The notes under the pieces were generated by a model. The model was not told the origin of the DNA. It ran no database searches and saw only the letters and a list, made by a program, of their open reading frames with translations. The translations under genes and the position numbers were made by a program. From Eutypa lata (Eukaryota > Ascomycota > Sordariomycetes > Xylariales > Diatrypaceae), in the NCBI GenBank assembly GCA_022661535.1, contig JAKULF010000009.1, positions 2,604,001-2,668,000 on the forward strand: a stretch of DNA of 64,000 nt. Reading direction: 5' to 3'. Each line of letters starts with the position of its first letter. The stretch's first letter is position 1. Positions 1 through 10,085 of this stretch are shown in pieces.

Positions 1-2
1 GA

Positions 3-401
3 AGTGTGGCGAGTGGTGACCCGTATGATGGACCGCTGGGCATCTATAACACAGACGGCGGTGGTGGAGAATTCTCGCTCGGTGGATACGGCGGGGCGCC
101 CGACCCGATATACCAGCCGACGCCGCCGCCGGGGCCGCATGTGGGTCTGCCGCCGTACCAACCGCACCACACTAATCATCAGCAGCCGCAGCAGCAGCAG
201 CAGCATGACCAAGGGTTAGTAGGGATAGAGGGAGGAGAGGATGATCTCTGGAAGATAGAGCCAACGAACCTCGATGACCCGTTCGATTTCGACCTGCTCG
301 ACCAGAGGAGCCCGAATGCGGAGGGGGAAGGGGAGGCCCAGGGCGAGGGAACCGGTGACGGCGCTGGTACTGTTGGGGCGGATGATGGGCCGCCTAATTA
401 A
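3..401 (+). CDS. C-terminal end of an unidentified Q/G/P-rich acidic protein (5' end outside window)
   Basis: The frame is open from the first complete codon (AGT at 3) to a TAA at 399-401, giving 132 residues. No in-frame ATG is needed, so this is the last exon of a gene entering from the left. The peptide is low complexity: a Gly-rich stretch, a Pro-rich segment, a His/Gln run (QPQQQQQH), then an acidic tail with DDLWKIEPTNLDDPFDFDLL followed by Glu/Gly repeats. Alternating acidic and bulky hydrophobic residues with Q-runs are typical of activation regions of fungal transcription factors, but no DNA-binding domain is visible here. The role is therefore an inference. GC-rich third positions support coding. 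Confidence 0.7.
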   Translation, partial: SVASGDPYDGPLGIYNTDGGGGEFSLGGYGGAPDPIYQPTPPPGPHVGLPPYQPHHTNHQQPQQQQQHDQGLVGIEGGEDDLWKIEPTNLDDPFDFDLLDQRSPNAEGEGEAQGEGTGDGAGTVGADDGPPN

Positions 402-2937
402 AGGGGAAGAAGAAGATCGGGTTGGTTTTGCGAATTTATTGCTTGATTAGGTCTTTACACTACACGGCGTTCTTCTGGGCGACGGCATATCCAAGAGAAG
501 GGAAAGGAAACAAGAAAGCTCGAAGAGAAGAACATAACATTGAAGGACTGCTGACATCATTTTATTCTGTTTTTGTTTTTCATTCACAAATTGGCATTTA
601 GTATCCCACCGCACGGCATTGGGAAACAAGGTTGCAGAAAGGGGGAGTTGTTGGTTGGCTTGGCGTTCTTCGGATGGGAGTCGAAAGAAACACCCCCCTC
701 CTCCTCGGCAGCAGCAGCCGCGATATTGGGCAACCATCATCGACAGGATTTGGGGTCGAATGCATCATTAACAAGTACTTACCTGCTTTTACTACTACTA
801 CTCACTAACACCACCTTGCACATATTGCACTTTCAGCCCCTTGTGTTCGGACAGGGTGGCAGGTACACCCTCACCGCAGCGCCGCCGGTTCGGGAAAGAA
901 AGAATATACCACGAAGCGTTTTGGGCAGGATGGAACTGAGGAGTCGGGAGTCGTGGCCTTACGGAAACGAGGTGTATCTGCCTGTATTTAGTCTAGCGTA
1001 GTCGATAATACGACTTTTAAAAAGCGAAACAACATGTGCTCAAAGTGATCAGAGTCGATTCTCTTCTAACAGGACTATCATTCCCGATATGCCCTGAGCC
1101 TAATGTGAATGTGCGTGTAGGCATATAGACAGACTGTTGACCTGTTGGGGGCATCCTGAAAGGAAGGTAGGTGGGTAGGGTAAGGGTTATATACAAGCCT
1201 GGGAGGAAACGTGTTCTGCAGAGTGAGAACCCCGGGACGAGTATATAATAGGGAGCATGTCCTTTGTCTCTTTCCTCTCATTGTCTTTATAATCCAGTTT
1301 GTACAACCACCTAGTCAAGAGTGACAAAATATGAGCAAAAATGCCTTTGTTCCTCCATCGGATGGTAGTCGCCACGCATGGAATATTTAGTGTGGTTCTA
1401 CAATCCCACTTGGGAAGAAATATGAGCAATCGTCAGGGGTGAAACTTGTCCGGCATTCTCTAATAGTATATGGTACATACCCACGAGATGGTGACTCAGA
1501 GGAAGTAGACCAACATTCTTTTACCCACCCAATCAATGTCTTGACTATTGCTTATGGGATTATTGTAATCTACAAAGAAATGGAAGGAGGCAGGCAGGGC
1601 AAGGACCAAAATAGTAGTAGAAAAGACGACGTAAAAAAGTACCCCCCTGGTCCTTTCATACCACCCACCTTCGTAACTAGCGAGGAGGGCGAATCTCATC
1701 CTCAACATATTAAGGCACTTCCTGAAAGGTTGGCATGGACGTGACACCCTAGCCCGGGGAGAGAGATATGCGGGTAGTGCAACCAGTGGTATGCGAAGCC
1801 CCTGCGTGGGGGATATGCTCTGTGAGAAGACATAACCACTCGGCCAGGTAGATATGAGTGGGAAGAAGGCTTTTGTTCTACATTCTAAAGGCAGTACAGA
1901 ATCTCTAGTTAGCTTGGGTGGCGGCCAAAGCTCACCTTGCACATGTTCACTCACTAGAGCGATGTATTCTTAGTAACCGTTGCGGCCTGAGGTTTCCATG
2001 GTTAGGGAGGCTACATGTAGAGCTCCAGCACCAACCACCACTGTTGCTATAACGCTACCTTACGAGTACATCTGCAGGGCATGTCGAGACCACATTTTAC
2101 GCATCGTCCTGTTTCCAGATTTCCTGTAGCATTAGCTGCACTAGGAATGCCAAGAAGTTCTGTTCCGTTAAAGGGCATGCCTAACATGCCTAATTATTCT
2201 GCATCTGCAACTATCAAAATAATGTTAAATGACATACATCCAACCGAACGTGGTGAGAAAGTAAAAGAGAGAAAAATATATGTCATGAATGGATAAAATA
2301 AAATAAAAAATAGATAAAAAAATTCTGGTGTTTTTCTCTTTGAAGTGAGGTGGTTGGATCAATTTTCAAGGGCAATTTGAATGTGAAGTCTGCGGAAGTA
2401 CGGAGAGCTGCTCAGCAACCGCGGAGGGACTTACGTCTGAGTTTGCCAGCCCGGGCCACTAGCCACTCCGCCATCAGGACCACCTAACTGGTGGCGGGAA
2501 GGCTATTAAACTTGAGGAAAATATTTCCTTATTGTCATTTATGTACCTACCTACCTACCTACCTACCTACCCACCCAACACTTGGTTAGCATAGGTATGT
2601 ATCTAAGTACATAAGTAGGTAAGTAGGCAAGCACACAAGAGTGACTCTTATATAAGTATTTACACCTCATGTATAACCACTTACCAACACGAATAATCAA
2701 ATCAGGCTGACTGACTGACCGACTCTTATTGATATTGAGCAGCGACCCAAACCGCCAAAACCTCGTAGTAGCATAGATAGTCTCTAGAGCAATTAGTTAG
2801 CGGAGGCAGATTACATCATGCACTGCATGTAAATGTCCCAGCAATCTGTAAAACATAAAATCACACACATGAGCAATCCAAATGGTAGAAAGAAAACCGA
2901 GGCAAGGAACAATGATATTTCCATTTTTAACAATTCA
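402..2937. other. Intergenic, tail-to-tail between the left partial gene and SEC20
   Basis: This stretch holds the 3' flank of the left gene, AT-rich spacer, and a TACC simple repeat near 2544-2573. A GC-rich islet at about 2400-2500 contains the hairpin-capable sequence CCACC-TAACT-GGTGG. The open frames here (for example the one ending at 1496 on the minus strand) begin at non-ATG codons and show no family signal. I see no supported gene. Confidence 0.5.
2544..2573. repeat. (TACC)n microsatellite
   Basis: Seven tandem TACC tetramers are followed by CCACCCAAC. The same tetramer, or its complement GGTA, recurs at 7780-7800, 8253-8340, 32640-32650 and 49550-49650, so it is a genome-wide simple-sequence habit of this organism. 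Confidence 0.85.
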
Positions 2938-4365
2938 CTACAACTCATCTTTCGCACTCTCCCGAGCCGGGGTTTCGTTACTCGGCGGCGGCGCCTCTCC
3001 CTCCATCATCCGCTTCCTCGGGTTCGGTGGCTCGTTTTCCGTGCGCTCTCTCAGCACCGTTTCACCCTCTCCCTCTCCCTCATTAGCACCAGGATTATCC
3101 GATCCGCTGCTGCTGTTGCCTTCACCCTCCGTGGAGTTGTCTTCAGCGGCGGGCGCGTTCTCCTGAGATTGGTCGATGATCCTGCCCACCTCCTCGGCGA
3201 CCGATCCACCCTGCTGTGACGGCGTCGCCGATGGTGTCGCTTGCGGCCCAACCTGCATCGTAGGAGCGCCCTCATTATTCATCCTCGCCTGCTGCAGTAC
3301 GGACTGAGTCCCCAGCGGATCCGACCCCAGTTCCACCCCCTGGGACCCGCCGCCCCCGCTCCGAGCAACAGAGCTCGAGACACCAATCGCGCCGCGGAAG
3401 ATGAGCTTAAGGGGCAACCACACAAGCCACCAGAGAGGGCCGTAGAACCAGCGGCGGAAGACGAGCCAGGCGATGGTCGCCAAGAGCAGGTAGAAGGACG
3501 TCTCGAGGTACCAGGTATCGGTCTTCTGGCTGCGGAAGAGGGTGCCGAGCAGGTCGCGCGACGCGGTCAGCAGCGAGTCGAGGGTCGAGTACGAATCCGA
3601 CAGCTCGGCCAGCGCCTGCGTCGATTCCTTGAGCGTCCGGTGCGCGAACTCGCTCCGCGACAGCTCCGACGCCATCAGGTCGTGCGTCTGCCGCAGGGTC
3701 TGCGTCACGTCGTGGGAGGCGCTGACGAGTCGGTCCTCTTTGGACATCTTGGTGCTCTTGTATTGCCTTCGCCGTTGCTGCTGCTGCTGTTGTTGCAATT
3801 GCGCCTGCGCCCCCGGTGTAGGTGTACCGGGCCCTGTCCCCGGCGAGGTCGCGCCCGATCGCGGGTTTGAGAAGGAGGCGTATAGGAGGTCGCGCTCTTG
3901 GCGCTGCGCGAGCTCGAGGTTGCGCTTCGCTGCTATCTGGGCTTTTCGGAAGTATCTTCGGCAGCTGGGTAGTACGGTTGTTGGTTAGATAGTCCCCAAG
4001 CGAGTAGAAAAGAAAGTGCAGACTACCTACCTCTGCAACTCTTGTCCAAGTCTAGTCGCACCATCCCTCAGCCGCTGCCTGTCGTGCTGTACATCGCTCC
4101 CTGACTTCCCGGGACGAATATCTACGATCTCCTCCTGTAGTAGCTCGAGGTCCTCCTCCTGCTCCCTCAGTATCTGATTAATCTCGGTGCTTAGCTCTGA
4201 GGCGACATTGTCATCTTCGGCAGCGGCTAGGGGCACGGATCCCGGCTGGAAGTTGAAGCTGGCGAGCCGGTCGATTAGCTCCTGGAGCTGGCTGGTCGCA
4301 TCTTGCAAGGCTGTGAGACGGTCCTGCAGTTCTTTGAATCGCTTGTCTAATGCTTCTGAAGACAT
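2938..4365 (-). CDS. SEC20: Sec20-type SNARE (Golgi-to-ER retrograde transport)
   Basis: Exons 4365-4031 and 3964-2938 give 453 residues; the intron is GTAGGT...CCCAG. Sec20 is an ER membrane SNARE that, with Ufe1 and Use1 and the Dsl1 tether, receives COPI vesicles returning from the Golgi. Residues 1-110 are heptad-rich coiled coil. Residues about 185-260 (starting near TKMSKEDRLVSASHD) match the Sec20 domain. A hydrophobic segment at about 269-302 (YLLLATIAWLVF, then a Trp/Leu-rich stretch) is the membrane anchor. A luminal tail rich in Ser, Glu and Gly ends in KDEL at 450-453, as expected for Sec20 (yeast ends HDEL). A poly-Gln run (about 169-175) precedes the domain. The gene is divergent from the mL53 gene. 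Confidence 0.93.
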
Positions 4366-4905
4366 GCTTCTTTCTTTGCTTTTTGGCGACTTATTCGTAA
4401 TAGTCGTACATGCTGAATACAAGTTGAAGGCTTGGAACTAAGTGAAGTGTTCAATGTCCTTTAATCATTAGTTAGTGACGTTGCAATTGTCAAGTCTCCA
4501 GTATATTGCATCAATAGCGTGTGGCTTTGATCCACCCAATTGCCTAACAAATGCGCCACCAGCCACAATGAACCTGGAAGTCGTGCAATCGTGGCAGAGC
4601 AGCGGGGTCGCAGAAACTTCCGACAGAGCTGGACGGTCCGGTCCGAGGGAGAGGTCGATTTCAACCGACGGGCGCGCGCCAGAGGTTATCACGAAAGAAT
4701 AGCACCCAAATCCAGCTAAAATAGACCATTGGGTGAGTAGAACCAGGTAAGCTTCCATTTCCAGATAAATAATTGATAACAGTTATATATCTGTTCTTTA
4801 TCCTAAGGAGTTCATTCCAAGTTTCTAGGTAAAAATCCCAACCGTGGGTAGTGTCGGTAGTGCTAACATATCACTATACATACAGCTCCCAGCCCATCCA
4901 TCGCC
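4366..4905. promoter_or_regulatory. Shared 540-bp divergent promoter of SEC20 and mL53
   Basis: The two start codons face away from each other across this spacer, so both promoters must lie in it. Small overlapping open frames on each strand have no family signal and no splice support. No specific transcription-factor site can be assigned from the sequence alone. Confidence 0.5.
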
Positions 4906-5258
4906 ATGATTACACGATTCATTACCGAGGTGAACACCAAGTTCAACCCCTTTTCCCTGCGCTCCCGGGCCACGAGACTCTTCCTCTCCTCCCTACCACC
5001 GGACGCCCGCGCCAATGGCATGCAGATACACTCGACCATAATGCCTCGGGCCTCTACCGAGCCCAGCTTACTCCATGTCAAATTCAGTGCGTTACCTACT
5101 AGAAGATATCACTGCGCATGATAACCGGCCACTAATTATATAATATAGAGGACGGAAAGGAGATGAAATTAGATAGCGAGAAGTTGGGCATCAAAGGCAT
5201 CATTGAGGAGGTTGACAGACATTCCCGGGCTCTACAGAAACAAGCCGACCTAGAATGA
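4906..5258 (+). CDS. MRPL44: Mitochondrial large-subunit ribosomal protein mL53 (yeast Mrpl44)
   Basis: Exons 4906-5086 and 5149-5258 give 96 residues, close to the 98 of yeast Mrpl44. The protein belongs to the mitochondrial large ribosomal subunit. The N-terminus (MITRFITEVNTKFNPFSLRS) carries the family signature: a short amphipathic start, then KFNPF and an Arg-rich stretch followed by ARLFLSSLPP-like sequence. The second exon supplies KDGKEMKLDSEKLGIKGIIE and a short helical tail. The intron (GTGCGT...AATATAG) splits a Lys codon and keeps the frame. Start choice: this is the only ATG preserving the conserved N-terminal block. Expression is expected to be housekeeping. Confidence 0.9.
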
Positions 5259-5557
5259 GGGCCTATTCTTCATGCATCTGGCCGGCGTTCAGGTTCTAGC
5301 AATTGTACTTTAGGGATTGTATATATCACGACATAGTCAAGTTTCTCGATTTACAATCTGGTTTTTGAGTGCGAGTAGAGGGGCAAGGCATTTATGCCTA
5401 TATTCGTTTATTTGTACCAGATCAGCAATAGGCCTGTATGACAACGTGCATCTCATGCACAGCAGGTATTGGTTTCGGATCGGATGCTATCGACTACTTT
5501 TATTTATAGGCAACAAGTCCAAGAGCTTTTTTGTCTAGTCCTGAAAGAGAATCCAGT

Positions 5558-6713
5558 CTATGAAGCGGCACCGCTGATAAAGAACCACTTGTCGATAGAG
5601 GCATCAATCTTTCCGGGGGCAACCTCCTCGTTGGGAGGAAGCGGGGGTAGTTGCTCAGGGTTGACACGGCTTGGCGAGTGAGATACCGTCAAGTTGGTAC
5701 TAGATACGGAAATCAGTCATCAAAGTTACTTCTATTATTTGCTAGGGCACTCACGTAGAAACGCTGCCGGGTTGGGTCTTGCCAGTAATCAGCTTCTCCC
5801 ATGCCTCAGCGCACTCGCGGATAACGTCGAAGGCGTAGCTACATATCACGTCAGCGTTCAAATTACCCCCGTAAGTAGCGCCCAGGTAGAACTCACCTCT
5901 TGTTTTTGCACTCGCCAGTGAAGGCAAACTGGTTCTCGGGCTTTCCATCGGGGATCTTGTAGATACGGAACCACTCGTTGGTGGCGCGGAGAAGACCGGG
6001 CAGGTGTCGCTCGACATCCTCAACATCGTTAAGCTTGGGAGCGAGCGGGTCGTTCACATCAACGACAATGACCTTCCAGTCGGTCTCCTCCTCGTCGAGC
6101 AGGGCCATGACGCCAAGAACCTTGACCTGCTTGATCTGGCCAGTGTAGCCGACAAGCTCACCGATTTCACAGACATCGAGCGGGTCGTTGTCACCCTTAG
6201 CCTTGGTCTCCGGGTGGATGGCGTTGGGGTCCTCCCAAGTCTACATGTAAACGTCAGCAATACTGCGAACTAGAGGGGGAGGGAAAAAGGCTGATCCTAG
6301 GTCACGCACCTGGGGGAATGCTCCGTAGTTCCAAAGGTATCCCTTGTGAGGGAAGCAGTTGCGCACGTATCTAAGCTTGCCCTTCTTGATGTCCTGCTTA
6401 ATGGGGTTGAGAAGCTCGTCCTTGGAAATCTATACCAATTGGATTAATTTGTTAGCGGAATAGGTTTCGCGGGCGCAGATGGGACACAATGACATAATTG
6501 GGGCAGTAACCGGGTGAAGGGAAGACTAACCTCGAGCTTGGCGTTGGTCCATCGGGGAATCTCAACAACCATGTTCAGAATGGTCTGCTCTTGGTTGGCA
6601 TAGAGAGGCACGTCATGGAAGGGGGAGACAGGAACGCCATCCTTCTCAACGTAGACCCGGTGCTCGAGAGTATTAGGAGCAGCGACCTTGCGGACGCCGA
6701 ATGATGAAGCCAT
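5558..6713 (-). CDS. IPP1: Inorganic pyrophosphatase, family I (soluble, eukaryotic)
   Basis: Five coding exons (6713-6531, 6429-6310, 6240-5897, 5838-5755, 5699-5558) give 290 residues, near the 287 of yeast Ipp1. The enzyme hydrolyses pyrophosphate to two phosphates and pulls biosynthetic reactions forward. The metal-binding signature DNDPLDVCE lies at residues 118-126, with Asp118, Asp120 and Asp123 matching the yeast Asp115/117/120 set. Other family blocks are [41 protein letters not shown] and the C-terminal DKWFFISG. All four introns are GT-AG and frame-preserving. The frame stays open upstream of this ATG, and a likely leader intron lies at 6824-6977, so a longer N-terminal isoform is possible (see findings). 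Confidence 0.95.
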
Positions 6714-7659
6714 TGTAGACAATGATGGGGAATTTGGCTTGTGCAAGTTCTGGTCAAAAGAAGGCGAGACTGAACTGGAGAAGTGTCTCGCTATTTGGGC
6801 GGTTCGTTGGGTAGCTATTTTGTCTGTGGAAGGAGGAAAACCACGGTTACTACCAGACACCTGTGCGGAGCGTGAAAAGGATTGAAATTTGGTTGAAGAC
6901 GCAAGAGAGGTGGCGTTCGTAATGCTGGCGGTAGTAGTGGGGTCGGGAGGAGGAGGAGGGGTACTTGTGTTACTTACCAGAGTGGCCCGCCAGCTTGATG
7001 GTTTGATTGGATCGAAAGCTTGTTACTGATACTGGTGCAGGTACCGGTGCAGATACTAGTACGGGAGGTGGTAGACCGCAAAATGATTTGGAAACTACAG
7101 GCCCTCTTTGTGATTTTGATTGTGATTGTGATTGTCTGTGGGATTGCAAATGATGATCTTTAGGCTCCGATGACGGTAGTGCTGATATTTCCCCGTTTAA
7201 TGTATACGCAAAACGTAGTATCTGCAGTACGGGTTGTTGTTTAACTCGCAAGCATCGACTATTCACTCGATTGAGAAGAATCATGAGGTATAAAATAATT
7301 CATACAAAAAGGGGGGAGAAAGGATATTATTACAAGTGTCCAAATATAAAAAGATAGGCCTTATCTTACAAGCCGACCAGCCCAGTAACTTAACAATTAG
7401 CCGGTAATAATTCCTTACGAACGTAGGCCACGAAAGCAACTCAAACGCACGTCTACTTTTGCTAATTGAGACGGAACCCTACAAGTAACTACATAGGTAT
7501 AGGTAGGCAAGTAATACATACCAGCTGACGCTTGCGCCTGCTTCGCAGTCGGCTTAAGGGTTAGCGCATAAATAAGGGCTAACTTATCTTGTAAATATGT
7601 TATTTTGCCCGATAACGCTTATCGATAAGTGTATTTATCTTTAAAATTTATATTTACCT

Positions 7660-8135
7660 TCGACGATTTACTTAAGTAATTGGTCGGAGCGGATAGTAGC
7701 TGCTTCGCAGCTCCTATCCACTCCTCGGCGCACTTTGAAGCCACTTGTACAGCTCCGTACGGCTCCGTACGACCTACCTACCTACCTACCTACCTACCTT
7801 CGACCTACCTACTTAAGTTGTTGGTCGGAGCGGATAGTAGCTGCTTTGCAGCTCCTATCCGCTCCTCGGCGCACCTTGAAGCCACCTGTATAGCTTCGGC
7901 TCCGTACACCTTCGACGACCTACCTACCTTCGACGACCTACCTACCTTCGACGACCTACCTACCTTCGACGACCTACCTACCTTCGACGACCTACCTACC
8001 TTCGACGACCTACCTACCTTCGACGACCTACCTACTTAAGTAATGGGTCGGAGCGGATAGTAGCTGCTTCGCAGCTCCTATCCGCTCCTCGGTGCACCCT
8101 AAAGCCACCTGTACAGCTCCGTACAGCCAACTCCG
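7660..8135. repeat. Compound tandem repeat with three hairpin-bearing units
   Basis: A unit of about 105 bp occurs three times (about 7660-7768, 7798-7906, 8021-8130). It begins CTTCGAC...CTTAAGT, then TGGTCGGAGCGGATAG, and ends in GCCACNTGTAYAGC and CCGTAC. Each unit contains a 39-nt inverted repeat (7686-7724, 7827-7865, 8050-8088): GGAGCGGATAG pairs with CTATCCGCTCC, and inside it AGCTGC pairs with GCAGCT around a 3-nt loop. Copy 1 has one arm mismatch (CCACTCC). Between copies 2 and 3 sit seven 18-nt repeats, described separately. No transposase or terminal duplication is visible. Confidence 0.85.
7911..8034. repeat. Seven tandem 18-nt repeats (TTCGACGACCTACCTACC)
   Basis: The unit repeats seven times without interruption, the copies being nearly identical. 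Because 18 is divisible by three, one frame reads as a repeated hexapeptide (TFDDLP), but there is no start codon or flanking coding sequence to suggest translation. Direct abutment without spacers rules out a CRISPR array. Confidence 0.9.
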
Positions 8136-8235
8136 CATCCGACCCGCTCCGTATAGCCAGCTACGCATCCGGCCAGTTCCGTATAGCCAGCTCCGCATCC
8201 GTACAGCTCCGTACAGCTCCGTACAGCTAGGTGGT
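8110..8235. repeat. Degenerate 27-nt repeats (GCTCCGTATAGCCAGCTCCGCATCC)
   Basis: Three diverged copies of a unit built around CTCCGTAYAGCCARCTMCGCATCC are followed by three copies of the decamer GTACAGCTCC. These share the GCTCCGTACAGC core with the end of the 105-bp hairpin unit, so they probably arose by slippage from it. Confidence 0.7.
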
Positions 8236-8252
8236 GGTGCTGTTGACACTTA

Positions 8253-8340
8253 GGTCTGTAGGTAGGTAGGTAGGTCTGTAGGTAGGTAGGTAGGTCTGTA
8301 GGTAGGTAGGTAGGTCTGTAGGTAGGTAGGTAGGTCTGTA
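8253..8340. repeat. 20-nt tandem repeat (GGTCTGTAGGTAGGTAGGTA)
   Basis: Four full copies and a partial one of a 20-nt unit made of three GGTA tetramers and GGTCTGTA. It is the reverse-complement counterpart of the TACC repeats at the other end of the locus, so the minisatellite is bounded by inverted simple repeats. Confidence 0.85.
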
Positions 8341-9417
8341 AGTAAGTGTAGGTTAGCTGGTTACCTTACCTTTTCGACCCTTATCGATAAGATTATCTAG
8401 ATTAGATGTCGACGCCACCACCGCCACGAATTAACCGGTACGCTACAAATCTGCGTATTGATCAGTTTTTTGCGGGCTATATAATAATGCTCGACGACGA
8501 CCGAATAAAAAATTTAATAATTAATATTAAAAGGTAAAATGTATAATATATTATTATTTAAAAAAAAGTGTATTTAAAAAGGATTTAAAGTGATTGTATA
8601 ACGACGTCGAGAATGATAAAGTTTAGGGTAAGATCTTGCGTGTTAATTAATCAGGTTGGGTGGCTATGGCTTAATAAAATATAGTGAGAGTAGATTATCT
8701 TGCTATTCGGGGGGTGGAGTAAGCCATGCAAATCTTTTGTCGGCGCCATTTCACCTCGAGTAGCGGTAAAAGTACGAAGTACCTCGGTAGTTTGTGGCTT
8801 GACCTACATCAATCGACCAATAATCCCTCTTAGTTAGATAGAAGCCATTCCCAAATCTTACCCCTTTTTTGCCTCACATTTCATTTAGTAAGACACACGA
8901 ATAAAAAGGCAGTTTCAATTTGAACAAAAAACATAGCCCCCTTATTCCGTTATATTTCCTAAGGTTGATGAGGCAAAGATAGTGGTTATTATATAAATTA
9001 GAAAGACGTTTCGAACATATGTATCCTAAAGACATGAATATAGATTCCATCTTAGGACCTAAGGATTTGTGACAATATACAGGACGCTCTGTTTTCCAAC
9101 CAGGGTAGCGTTTTCATAATGCTATGTTTTATCGTTCATATAAATAATGAGGGTTTTAAGACATTATAGTTCTTGCCTTAAAAATGCTAACGTTCAAGAC
9201 TATTATAAAAGCATCAACCATTCCGCATAGTAAACTGGTCTTCTTCTTTCCATCATCCTCATTCTACGCATAACTCATTCTCCAACACAAAAACATCAAA
9301 GCACTCCTTTGAGCACCCCCAAGAAGAAGAAAATACTCAATATATACCCAAGGTTTCTGGATTCGCTACCAGCCTTTCTACTATGAAGAACGTCCCTAGG
9401 ACGAGCTGAGTGCTGTG

Positions 9418-9606
9418 ATGGCTGGCCCGTTCTTCGAAACACCATTAACTTCCATCCCTTATCCTGCTTCTGACTCCGACTCTGACTCCGAGTCAGTCGA
9501 CTTTGCAGACGGCTGGACATGTTGCAAGTGCGGCTATATTACAGCTCAGGAGCACACCACTTGTCGCAAGTGCGATCACGGGTGCTGCGCAGACTGCGAG
9601 GACTAA
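9418..9606 (+). CDS. Small cysteine-rich (zinc-ribbon-like) protein, 62 residues
   Basis: The frame starts at ATG 9418; the codon before it is GTG. An acidic Asp-Ser run (SDSDSDSESVD) is followed by a compact cysteine domain, WTCCKCGYITAQEHTTCRKC, and then HGCCADC. The spacing W-x-C-x2-C, C-x2-C-x-H-x2-C-x2-C is that of small fungal proteins of unknown role that look like RanBP2-type or zinc-ribbon folds. Four CxxC-type pairs could bind zinc. There is no signal peptide or intron. The gene stands alone between the minisatellite and the GNAT gene. Function unknown. Confidence 0.6.
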   Translation: MAGPFFETPLTSIPYPASDSDSDSESVDFADGWTCCKCGYITAQEHTTCRKCDHGCCADCED

Positions 9607-10085
9607 GAAGCTATCTAACCAGTCAGCCTAGCCTTGATCATATCTCACCATCGCTAGCCGGTGGGGGGACAGTAAGTCATTACTAGATAATTTTCGGTTC
9701 TTTATTTAGACTTCCTTCATAGTACATTAGCCATGGAATAAACCTATTTTCCACCATGAAATATGCTCAAATCCCTTAACGTCTTAAAAAAAACCAAGTT
9801 ATAAATTTAACGAAGTGCAGTGCTAACCGTTATAATTAATATTCCTTTCAAACTTCTCTTATTATCGTATACCCATCAATGACATATATTGTTCATATAT
9901 TCAGCCCGGACCAGCACCAAGCGGAGGCGGCCGTGAACGAAGTGCGAGAGGCTGTCCCTTAAAACCACAACCGCCGTAGAAATGAGAGACACGATTGAAG
10001 AAAAGACGAGTTTTTCTCGAGCACCAATGCTTCAGCTCCAGGTAGAGACGACGGATACTAACCTCCAGACTATGTCCTTCTCCTT
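9607..10085. other. Convergent spacer between the small zinc protein and the GNAT gene
   Basis: About 480 bases of AT-rich sequence. It contains only 3' flanks of the two converging genes; a minus-strand open frame at 9901-10125 has no recognisable content. I see nothing else in it. Confidence 0.4.

Larger units (their letters stand above)
6714..9417. other. Long AT-rich spacer with pyrophosphatase leader and minisatellite locus
   Basis: The right-to-left leader of the pyrophosphatase occupies 6714-7284 and includes a probable intron (GTAAGT at 6977, TTCCACAG ending at 6824). From 7300 to 9200 the DNA is strongly AT-rich, especially 8460-8700, apart from the compound repeat at 7660-8345. No protein gene is supported in 7300-9417. 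The extreme A+T bias would fit old repeat-induced point mutation, but this was not measured. Confidence 0.5.

Noticed and set aside
1496..1954. 152-codon minus-strand open frame
   Set aside because: It begins at GTG, not ATG, has no domain signal and no splice support, and lies in a tail-to-tail spacer.
2398..2500. tRNA-like look of GATGGCGGAGTGGCTAGTGG on the minus strand
   Set aside because: No T-arm GTTCRA sequence, no acceptor-stem pairing and no anticodon loop could be built.
6714..6860. Upstream in-frame start for the pyrophosphatase at 6860
   Set aside because: The codon at 6860 is GTG; only the spliced leader from ATG 7284 offers an extended form.
7911..8034. Regular repeats resembling a CRISPR array
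   Set aside because: The 18-nt units abut directly without variable spacers, and the organism is a fungus.
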